From positions 15,135,911 to 15,199,910 of the forward strand of contig OZ025256.1 of assembly GCA_964019135.1 (NCBI GenBank): a stretch of DNA of 64,000 bases. The letters run 5' to 3'. Position numbers and translations under genes: made by a program. The stretch comes from Arenicola marina (lineage: Eukaryota; Annelida; Polychaeta; Arenicolidae). The notes beneath the pieces are model-generated. The model made no database searches and had not been told where the DNA came from. It saw nothing but the letters and a program-made list of their open reading frames with translations. Positions 12,101 through 24,100 of this stretch are shown here, in pieces (within the stretch, counting starts at the first letter, position 1; every line of letters begins with the position of its first letter).

Positions 12101-15100
12101 CCGTAATACTGACAATAATAATACAACTGATAAAAATAATAATACAATTGATAACAGTACTAATAATTATATTTATTGCAATAAATACAAGAATAAGCAA
12201 ATAAGTCGACTTCATATGCTTAATATGTTGGATTTGCTTCACAGAAACAGAGATTTAATCGGCCTCGTAGCCAACGGGTCATAATGTGCTTAAAGCGCTT
12301 CTTAATATTTAACTCGCTAAAACCTGAAAATCGAAATCTTACCGGTAGACATGAATGCCTGTGTCCACAACGAGACGGACGGCCCGGAACATTTCAGAAG
12401 CGTAACTGCCAAACCTGGCATAGAATAGCATTCGTTACAAACACCCAATGATATACTTATTTCACCATACATTAACAAAGGAGATTATTTATTTTCAGTA
12501 ATCAAGGAATCTATTATACGTTATAAGTGAATCTACGTTTTTTTCAATGTGTTAACATGTCTTCATCTCTTAAGATTCAACCGATCTATGTTCAAACATT
12601 TCTTTGGTCGTCTGTGACCTGGATCTATGCCCAGTATAGCCAGCCTAGCACCGAAATTACCCTTGTTTCGTTCTTAATAATGTCCAGATTATCGCGTGAC
12701 GTCACAAGTCAAAATTCAAACTAAACCGACAGAGAAATGCAAAAATATTTTTCGAAATATAAGAAGACCATTTTTCGAACCGTAATAATACTATTGATAA
12801 TAACTGGGCGCCATTAAAGGGATGAATGATCGCTTACAGTGCGTGAGGTGCGTCATAAGCACCGAGGTCTTTGCCCAATGACTCGGCATACAGCGCCCAT
12901 CCCTGTGGAACCAGAGGAAACACTGTATATACATGTATTACATAGGCTCTGACACATTATATATGATCTCATAACACAAGGGGAACGCAGTATTTTGTAA
13001 ACAGAAGTTTGAATTTTAAGCGATCAATCTTTATCCGTTCTCCGTCAATTTTCAGTGCTACTTTTTCTTAATTATCTCAACTGTCACAGCGTAAATTTTG
13101 TTTTTCCTTTTCTCAAATTTAGCCAAGAAACATCTTTTTCAAAGAGGTGTTGAGGAGAAGAGGGGAATCGGTCTCACAAAAATTGTCACAGGCTAAAGAC
13201 CGTTCGCGATATTTATCTTAATTGTCGTGTACGAACGACCATTGTAAATGCCAAACTCCCTCTGACGGACGCATATTCTACGCACTTGTTAACGCTAATG
13301 AGCGTCGACAAAACGCATAAAGAATATGAAAATAGCGCGAGTTTGCGGGGCGTTAGGCAATTTTATTGGCCCGACATCAAGCTGTAGCAGCCCGCCAATT
13401 TTGATTATCGGCGGATAATGAAAATGAAGGGCTGCTACAGCTTGATGAAGGGCCAATAAAATGTCTAACGCCATGGAAAACTCGCGCTATTACTATTATT
13501 ACGAGTTCAATCTAAATTTAAGGTGTTGACTTGTCTCTGCTTCTTTGGTTTAATTTCCGCATGCAACGACCAAAGTAAAGCATTTTGGGACGGATTGTCC
13601 GCAAATCGCAAGCCTTTCGACATATAGTTGGCCAGTCGCCTTTTCATACGATATATATCGTTGCCAAGAAACATGGCACGTGCAACTAGGCAACTAGGCA
13701 TGTAAGCGGGCCATTTAAAGCTATAACTACAATTCTTTTGTGCGTGACGTCATGTTTCATTGTTCTATGCAGCGTCGCTATGGCAACGATTGTCGTTTGC
13801 ATGGGCAGCAGGGCGGTTCGAGTCAGAATACAGCATTTTAGCGGCCTTCAGATTTAATGCTATTGTACTAGTTAAGGTCGAGAGCGGGTGGCGCCTGGCG
13901 GATTTTTTCAGAACTAAATTCAATTTTTTTTTTTTTTTTTAGGATTAAATGGCAACCAATATCAATCTATGTCACATCAAATAATATTTCCTCCACCAAA
14001 TTTGCATGTATTTGATGTATTACAAGCAAATACCAAGATATTTAGTGATTGCACATATGTGCCGAAAGGCACAATTGTGACAATTCGTCCTTTTTGGCCT
14101 ATTTTATAGCCTATTTTGGTTACAAAAGAGCTCATAGAACAAAAGTTAGTTCAGTAACATATCGTTTTTTTGTTATTTTTGTATTCACCATGACGCTAGG
14201 CTTCAGCAGGCAGTTTTTTGTGGAAGTCTGTCGACCAGTTTTTATAGGGGATTTTAAAACATGGAGAAAAAAACACATTTATAGGATTTTCCCATTGACC
14301 GCCATGTTAAAGCCAATTTGACAAAAATGCCCCAAACTTTTTTTTTAGTGAAGTGACATATATTTTTTATTACATTTTCAGGTAGATCCATACATGATAC
14401 TTATCTAGAGAAAAAATAAAAAAAATCTGTCGACGAATTTTTTTTGACCCCCCACCCGCTCTCGACCTTAACATGACCACCAACTCGTAATAATATAACA
14501 ATATAACGCGAGTTAGCGGGGCGTTAGGCAATTTTATTGGCCCGACATCAAGCTGTAGCAGCCCGCCAATTTTCATTATCCGCCCGAGGCCGCGTAGGGG
14601 CCGAGGGCGGATAATGAAAATGAAGGGCTGCTACAGCTTGATGAAGGGCCAATGAAATGCCTAACGCCATGCAAAACTCGCGCTATTAATATTATTACGA
14701 GTTGAATCTAAATTTAAGACGTTGACTTGTCTCTGTTTCTTTGGTTTCATTTCCGCATGCAACGATCTAAGTAAAACATTTTGGGGCTGACAGTCCGCAA
14801 ATCGCAAGCATTTCCACATATAGTTGGCCAGTCGCATTTTTGATACCATATATCGTTGCCAAGAAACGTGGCACGTGCAACTAGGCAACTAGGTAGGTAT
14901 GCGGGCCATGTAAAGCTATAACTACAATTATTTTGGGCGTGACGTCATGTTTCATTGTTCTATGCAACGTCGCTATGGCAACGATTGTTGATTGCATGGG
15001 CAACAGGGCGGTTTGGGTCAGAATACAGCATTTATCGGCCTTCAAATTTAAGGTAAGCCACCCATAATGAGCCTCGGCGATTTTGAGCAGACCTCGGTAA

Positions 15101-18100
15101 ACATCGGCAAACATCGGCGGGCTGTAGCCCTGATATTTTAAGCAGTCTTAATAAAACAAAGCACGAATAAAACACAGCAAAAGAAGTGGTGACATAGGTA
15201 AAATAAATAGAACATCGTATAATAAGCTTCGGCGATTTAGAGAAGACCTCGGTAAACATCGACAAACATCGGCGGGTGTCAGTGAAAGGGGAATCCCTAA
15301 CTCGTTACGTCATTCACAGGGAATCCTCAATTCGTGACGTCATTCACAGGGTATTTCCCCGAGAATGGCTCTTCGTGATAAATTCCGAATATTCAAAAAA
15401 AAAACATGGAGAAAACGTGTAAATAGTTCAGAAAACATTCGTGTAGATCATAATTATATCGGAAACCATTATATATAACCAGATTTATTGAAATGTGAGC
15501 CCAAGGCGTAAGTTACTGATAATTGGTGCGAAATAAGCTGCTTCAAAAAATATTTCTGAAATAACATTTTGAAGTTTCAGGACGTGTTTCTCGGGAAATT
15601 TGCACGGCTACCTATATTTTTCTTAATTTTTGTTACAAGAACTATGTCTTTAGAAGTTTTTAAACGTGGTTTGGTGTCAAGATTTTCATTTTTGATGAAA
15701 TTATAGCCAATTTTGTAAAGGTGATGATTTCGAATTTTGGCAAAAACGGTCCTGTTTTTGCATAACTGCACTTTATTATTGCCATTCTGTTATTTTTTGT
15801 GGCTACTATTTAAATTGTTGAATATTATTCCTGTATTGCACTAGGTTTAAGCTTTCCAAAGAGCTCTTACTGATGATAATGACTTAATATTGAGCTGAAT
15901 TGTAGCAAAATTACATATTCGTGGTAGGTGTCAAGTTTTGATCATTTTGTGAAATGGGGGTATACTTGGAAAATTGAGAATATTTTTTTAACGGGACGGT
16001 AAAGTATGCTAAAAAATCATCAGAAGGTGTGTTTTGGGGTATACTTTCATAAAATAATCACAAATACAGAGTTTTTTTTACCTTGCTATTATGGGTGGCT
16101 TACCTTAATGCTATTGTACTAGGTAACATGACCACCAACTCGTAATAATATGACAATAGCGCGAGTTTGCGGGGCGTTAGGCAATTTTATTGGCCCGATA
16201 TCAAGCTGTAGCAGCCCGCCAATTTTGATTATCGGTCCGAGGCCGCAAGGCCGAGGGCGGATAATGAAAATGAAGGGCCAATAAAATGCCTAACGCCATG
16301 CACAACTCGCGCTATTACTATTATTACGAGTTGAATCTAAATTTAAGGCGTTGACTTGTCTCTGCTTCTTTGGTTTAATTTCCGCATGCAAGGACCAAAG
16401 TAAAGCATTTTGGGACGGACTGTCCGCAAATCGCAAGCCTTTCGACATATAGTTGGCTAGTCGCCTTTTCATACCATATATATCGTTGCCAAGAAACATG
16501 CCACGTGCAACTAGGCATGTAAGCGGGCCATTTAAAGCTATAACTACAATTCTTTTGTGCGTGACGTCATGTTTCATTGCTCTATGCAGTGTCGCTATGA
16601 CAACGATTGTCGTTTGCATGGGCAGCAGGGCGGTTCGGGTCAGGATACAACATTTTAGCGGCCTTCAGATGTAATGCTATTATGCTAGTTACATGACATG
16701 ACTACCAACTCCTAATAATATTGAATAGCGCGTTTACACGATTTCTCATACTCACCTCACTCATTGCGGTGAAGAACGGGAAGTTGAAGGGAATAGCATA
16801 GTATCTGCGGTACTCCACCGGGAACTGAAACGGCGTCAGCTCTGCTTGCTGTAGCCGAGCTATTTCCATTGTTGCCTGATAGTGACACATGAACGTCTTA
16901 TGGTAATAACAATCAGTAACATTGGGACTGTTACTGGCCAAAAATAGTGCAACTGACACTGCCTGGCAGGAAACAAAAATCTTCAACAACCCGTGGAGAT
17001 TTATCAGCAGGATCAAGCCAAGTGGGCATGTGCGAAGTATAAAATACGATCATATGCCACTTGTCGGACACATTGGCGGGGCAGGGAGACGGTGGAGACA
17101 GGCAGGCCCCGTCGTTGGTATCCGTCTGTCCTCGCACTAGATGGTTTAGCAGTTTGGGGAATTTCATATTCTTAGAGAACTGATAAAATGGTGATATCAA
17201 GTTAAGTGTAACTTACTCAATAACATCTCAATAAAATGTACGCAAACGACTTAGAAGCACAGACTACGATGGAGGATTTGTCTTCAACAAGTGACGACCC
17301 CGTTGCTTTCAGTACGCGCCAAAAAGTAACAAAAATAATGTTGCCTATATCTAGAAATTGTCTATACATCCCTACGATCAAATGTATGATGTTCTACCGA
17401 CTCTGCTAGCCGACCTTTCCAATACGCCAGCTTGTGAACTCCAAATTTGACCCTGCGGTCCAATGTTTACTTTTTGTTGTAATAATTTGAGCTGTTAGCT
17501 GTGTAAATATCGGCGTCCCGACCCACCATGAGATGATGCCCTGGCTCTGCCTCGTGGAGGGTTAAAGCCGCCATGTTGAATTTCGGTCTGCAATGGTAAA
17601 GAAATACGGAATAGAAGAATCGAAACAGTGATTGGATATAATGTACAACTCACGATATATTTATGGGCCCACTTAAATGTTTTTAAATTGTATCGATTTA
17701 AACCTACTTTGGCAAGAGTCCGTACACGTTAGCGATGGAGTAGCCAGACCTGGATCCGTCTCGATATAAACTTACTTAGCCCGGTGTCCGTACACGTTAG
17801 CGACAGGGCAGTCAGACCTGGATCAGTCTCGATATAAACTTACTTAGTCTGGTGTCCGTACACGTTAGCGGTGGAGTAGCCAGACCTGGATCCGTATCGA
17901 TATAAACTTACTTAGCCTGGTGTCCGTACACGTTAGCGATGGAGTGGCCAGACCTGGATTCGTATCGATATAAACTTACTTAGCCTGGTGTCCGTACACG
18001 TTAGCGATGGAGTAGCCAGACCTGGATCCGTCTCGATATAAACTTACTTAGCCTGGTGTCCATACACGTTAGCGACAGAGTAGCCAGACCTGGATCCGTA

Positions 18101-21100
18101 TCGATATAAACTTACTTAGCCTGGTATCCGTACACGTTAACGATGGAGTAGCCAGACCTGGATCAGTATCGATATAAACTTACTTAGCCTGGTGTCCATA
18201 CACGTTAGCGACAGAGTAGCCAGACCTGGATCCGTCTCGTTATAAACTTACTTAGCCTGGTATCCGTACACGTTAGCGATGGAGTAGCCAGACCTGGATC
18301 CGTATCAATATAAACTTACTTAGCCTGGTGTCCGTACACGTTAGTGATGGAGTAGCCAGACCTGGATCAGTATCGATATAAACTTACTTAGCCTGGTGTC
18401 CATACACGTTAGCGACAGAGTAGCCAGACCTGGATCCGTCTCGTTATAAACTTACTTAGCCTGGTATCCGTACACGTTAGCGATGGAGTAGCCAGACCTG
18501 GATCCGTATCGATATAAACTTACTTAGCCTGGTTTCCGTACACGTTAGCGATGGAGTAGCCAGACCTGGATCCGTATCGATATAAACTTACTTAGCCTGG
18601 TTTCCGTACACGTTAGCGATGGAGTAGCCAGACCTGGATCCGACTCGATATAAACTTACTTAGCCTGGTTTCCGTACACGTTAGCGATGGAGTAGCCAGA
18701 CCTGGATCCGTATCGATATAAACTTACTTAGCCTGGTTTCCGTACACGTTAGCGATGGAGTAGCCAGACCTGGATCCGACTCGATATAAACTTACTTAGC
18801 CTGGTATCTGTACACGTTAGCGATGGAGTAGCCAGACCTGGATCCGTCTCGATATAAACTTACTTAGCCTGGTATCCGTACACGTTAGCGACGAAGAAGC
18901 CGGGTCTGGATCCGTCCCGGGCAGGGTTCGAATATCTCCCAGTGGGATTCTGACGGTTGCTGCTGGCTATCACTCTGTCAGGCAAATCAAACTAGTCTCA
19001 GTTATCACAAAGTTGCGAAAGAAAAGCAATTGTCCGAAAAACCCTACTAGACTTGCCATGTAAAGTTTGTTTAGACAACCTCGATCTTATTTGCATAAAG
19101 CACATGGTCACTGTTATGCAAGGTATAAATAACAGCATATTTTTATTATTTGTCCCATTATGTGGCATTTCTAACGAATTCCTGACAACTGAAATCAACC
19201 CGAGGTCAACATTAATATGTGAATTCGCTGTTGTGAACCTCGTAAAATGAATAAGTTTATATAAAAAAAAACTAAAATAAATTAGACAAAGCTATGGAAT
19301 TGCAAACGTTATCCACAGTTTTCGCATAGTTACTACAGCTTCTTAGTCTATTAATATATATTATGTAGCTTGACCTACACACAGGGGATGTCAAGGACAT
19401 TGTGAAACAGTTTATTCATATTCTTGTGGGTGGCCTTGACAATTTCCTGATATCCGGCAATCATTTCTTCCTAAAAGTAAAATATAGTAGAGAATTGTAT
19501 AATATTTAAATTTATATTGAGCACGGTCTTTATGTGAATGAGGAGGGGGTCACCCGTTCAGTCCTCTGATTAAATAACGGTGAGAGTTAGTTGGTTACCA
19601 TATAATTATAAAATAAATAACATATGTATATAAATCATTTGATTACCGGATAATTCTAGAAGGAGCCACATGTACTTACTCCTGATTGATAAAAATTCTC
19701 AGGTTGACTTAGTAGATGGTATTTGTAAGAGAGCAGGTCGCCATGGAAGCCATCACGCTCCTTTTCCTGCAGAACAAATCCCAAAAAATTTCAGTCGAAA
19801 ATAACTGGCTGGTTTGTATTTTAGTCAATTTGCTGAAAGGCCATTGAATATACGCGGACAATGAATGTTTTGGATAAAATAGGCCGACATTAGATCACTA
19901 AAAGCTGGGTTTCCAACTAGGGACATAATTCATCTTCAGTCAAGTATGTGTTCTACCACTGAGCCATGGAAGCTCCACCTCTATCCAGAATAGACCTCTT
20001 ACCTCTGTCATAAGCTCTGTAATTCTGGCGACTTCTTCCAGTCCAATTTGATGAACTTGCTCCGCAGACATATCCAGGGTGAGATGCCACTTGAGACACT
20101 CTCGGTAATACTGGCTCCCGCCATCCAGGGACCACACGCCGACATCCGGTCGCGTGTGCGGGGCGTATTCCTGGCATAGACACGTAGTAAGGTCACGTGG
20201 TCAATCACGTGATCAATCCCAGGATCGGTGACATGGTCAGTCACGTGGTCAGTCACGTGGTCAGACACACGGTCAACCACAAGATTAGTCATTGGGAAAT
20301 TGGGAAATAACGTGATAAGTCACTAGAGGAGTCATTGATCATTATGGCGTCCTGTGGCAGTTATATGTCCAGTAAAGTGGCCACTCATGTGGCGGTCACG
20401 TGATCGCGCGTCTAGTTATTGACGTGACCAGTCAGGGTGCAGTGGTCGTGTTATGGCATCAGTCGCGTGATCATTGGGTCAGTCACGCAGCCATGGCGTC
20501 AGTCACGTGGCCATGGCGTCAGTCACGTGGTCATGGCGTCAGTCACGTGGTCATGGCGTCAGTCACTCACGTGTTCATGGCGTCAGTCACGTAGTCATGG
20601 CGTCAGTCACGTGGTCATGGCGTCAGTCACGTGGTCATGGCGTCAGTCACGTGGTCATGGCGTCAGTCACTCACGTGTTCATGGCGTCAGTCACGTAGTC
20701 ATGGCGTCAGTCACGTGGTCATGGCGTCAGTCACGTGGTCATGGCGTCAGTCACGTGGTCATGGCGTCAGTCACTCACGTGTTCATGGCGTCAGTCACGT
20801 AGTCATGGCGTCAGTCACGTGGTCATGGCGTCAGTCACGTGGTCATGGCGTCAGTCACGTGGTCATGGCGTCAGTCACGTGGTCATGGCGTCAGTCACTC
20901 ACGTGTTCATGGCGTCAGTCACGTAGTCATGGCGTCAGTCACGTGGTCATGGCGTCAGTCCCGTGGTCATGGCGTCAGGCACTGGCCATGGCGTCAGACA
21001 CGTGGTCATGGCGTCAGTCCCGTGGTCATGGCGTCAGGCACTGGTCATGGCGTCAGTCCCGTGGCCATGCACGTGTAATGTAACGTATAGTCCTCAGTTA

Positions 21101-24100
21101 ACATCAATATATATATCCGGCAGCAGGGGAAATCACGTAACAATTCACCTGTGGCTGTGGCTTATTAACGTCACCACTGAGATAGCTAGTGGCATATATC
21201 GATCATCTCATGACGGTTTTAGGGGTGGTTTAGAACGATAACACGAATAGTCAAGTATTAAACCATCTTGTATTTTATTACCGGCTGCTTAATCACTTAC
21301 GCTTCATAATTGTTAATAATCTTGATATTGGACTTTATATAATTTAGCTAGCTGGTCCAAGCTTCGTTATGAAATAACTCTGGATAATGGTTCAGTTTAT
21401 GAGGATATTTACTAAATAAAAAGATAAGATAAACAACCTTGAAATAAGTTCCAATTGGTTAAATCATATTTTTTTTTATCAAACCTCGGACAAGAAATTG
21501 GCAAATTTCAGCAAGGCAGGAAAGATGGCGCCTTCTATTATGCTGGATCCGTTTTCCATGATTTCAGATCTGTGAAAAAAACAATTGCATTTAAATCGTC
21601 GCACAAAACAAGAGTCGGGTGGTGTGTGTAAAGGGGGTGGGGGCGTAACTATGTATTTTACAACCAATTACCTTGGCTTTGGCACATGGACAGATCAGCC
21701 TCATGCGTCCTGAAAGAAATCACGGGAGAATCCTAACTCACCTCGTTACCATGTCGATACTCTCCGGAATATCCAGAAAGTACTCGAAGACCGCTGCCTC
21801 TCTACCGCTGGCTACTTCAGCAACCATCCTCTCCGCCACTCCCGTCTGGAAGGCAGGTACGTGTGCGGTTGTGAGATTTTGTTGCACTGTTATAACACGG
21901 GGAAATAAATGTTATATGGACGCGAAGATGCATGATTTACCCCTTCATTTGTAAGGCATGAGATTCGGGTGAATTACATATTAATGAACTTATCCTCCGC
22001 AATACCTTTCTTACATGCAAGATGGATATCTCTTCAATGCAAGAGAGGTCTCTTGAATGCGAAAAGATCTTCTCAAATTAAAGATAAATATTTCGTGAAA
22101 AAAGATCGATTTTTCTTAAAGGCAGGATAGATCTTTCAAAAATGCGAGGTGGATCTTTCAAAAATGCAAAGTGGATCTTTCAAAAATGCGAGGTGGATCT
22201 TTCAAAAATGCGAGGTGGATCTTTCAAAAATGCGAGGTAGATCTTTCAAAAATGCGAGGTAGATCTTTCTTCATTGCAAGATAAATGTTTCTTGAATGCA
22301 AAATGGATCATTCTGAAATGCAAGATACGTTTCTTAAAGACATATAGATCAAGCGTATGGGGGGAAGACCCGAAGCCACATGCGCAGTAGTGCCTCATGT
22401 TACAAATTGCAAGATACGTGAAGAAATTGTGAGACTGAAAAATCAGCAATACCTTACCAATGATGCGTTGTGCAGTGTCTGCCCAGAGCGAATGGATTCG
22501 CGCATCAGTTGAATGGTCTCATTTAACTGGTAGATAAAAACGTTAGCCATCATTGCGTTTATAGGTAGAAAACATATAGCGGCTTGCAGTTCACAGAATG
22601 GACCACTGTAAAGCTCTCTGAACTAAGGTAAGGAGCAGCATAGGTGGAAAACGCCAGAAAAAGACTGCCAATCGAATTTCCTAATGTGTCCACTTTCTTG
22701 ATAACTTACTTCGCTTATATGATATATATATATCTATATATAAATCACCAGCATTTGAACATATAAACTTCGCATCTATGCACAGCACTAGCATACCTTG
22801 CGGGGGACTTGCGCCAGCCTGGTCAGTAACAACCTGTAGTCATTCTCGGTACTGGACGCCATATTTCTCAGGGTTGAGTGGAGGTCTAACAGTGGGTCCC
22901 CCATGGGTGACACCGGGTTATATTGGCTCATCCTGTCATAGCAACAACATCTCCATACCAACGGACGTGTATAGCAACGGATCTAGCACTGCTAGCTTAA
23001 CGAAACGAAGAAACTATAAGTACATTTATTATTACCGTTTGCCGAGTGACCGTTGACTTATCGCCTTCGTGCCCTACTCCCCGTCTACCCAGAAGTCCCA
23101 TAAGATATTCATTGACTAAATTACGAATCAAGAAGCCTCTACGGATGTCTGATCTATACCTTCTGTATGGAAAGCCGTTCACAAATGTTTGAAGGGTGTA
23201 TTTCAACAGCGCCAAGGTCACACGAGTGTCAGCATCAAGGTCATCGTGGGCGATATTGGAGGCTTCCTGCAGCATCTCGTCCGCGACGCCCTGTTTCAGA
23301 ATCAGAATCACTTTAGATAATTTGTTAGATACACATGGCTATGATATCCTAGATCTAATTGAAAAATATTCAAGAATCTGCAGGAGTGAGTCAAAGCATT
23401 CCTACTGGCGGCGGCTAGAGGGATCACCCGTTAACTCGAAGAGATAGAGTGGCTATCTCAAATTTAACTGCCGCTAGCGACCAAACCGGCCCCCGCCGTT
23501 ACAAAGAGGATAATTACATTCCATGGTCTATGCGTGTCCCCGATATGTTGTAAATGCATACATAAAAGTCTATATGCTATTGTAACTAGACGGTCAAGCC
23601 GAGCTTGAGAAGGAAGACGAAAATTGTGGTTATGGGACCAATTCGACTATGTTAAGACCCATTTCATGACGTTGGCATGGCACGCCGTCAGTCATTTGGC
23701 GTATGGAGGTTTTATAACGGGCTTGGACATGTTAAAGTGTGATTATTTGCTAGCGTCGAAACTACTAGCTCGATTTCGGTTGCATTTGGCATACATGATG
23801 TCAGTAATATGGGTACATATTCCATCACATATGAGTCATCTACCTCCATTTATGTAGTCACAGCTAATTTTTTGCTCTTTCGGCAATATCAAAATTGATC
23901 ATCTAATAACTAAAAAAAAACTATAGATGTGAGGTGACATCTGAGAGCAACTACCTTTGCGCCTGTCTCTGAAGAATACTCTGAAACAAATCCCGAATCT
24001 CCAGACCAGATATTAACGAAGTTACGCGGGAAAACATGTTTCGTAACCTTGACCTTGATATGACCTTGACCTTAGAAGCGCGACCTTGATCAATATAGTA

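Larger units (their letters stand above)
13331..16730. mobile_element. Tandem array of three hairpin-bearing repeat units
   Basis: Each unit begins with a long imperfect palindrome (13331-13491, 14511-14687, 16155-16317). Its left arm reads GCGCGAGTTTGCGGGGCG to CAAGCTGTAGCAGCCC, and its right arm is GGGCTGCTACAGCTTG to ACTCGCGCTATT. About 380 bp of shared sequence follows (TAATTTCCGCATGCAACG to TGCTATTGTACTAG to ACCAACTCGTAATAAT). Units 1 and 2 are each split by a different TTAA-flanked element. Without the insertions each unit is about 570-590 bp. The right arm of unit 3 lacks about 20 bp. The array occupies most of DUF885 intron 13 and ends just before exon 13. Confidence 0.85.

Noticed and set aside
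19905-19975. Functional tRNA gene
   Set aside because: A-box and weak B-box similarity only; no cloverleaf and no terminator at the right place.
20437-21083. ORFs rich in SHVVMASVTWSWRQ
   Set aside because: Frames of the 20-bp repeat inside DUF885 intron 7; several frames are open equally.
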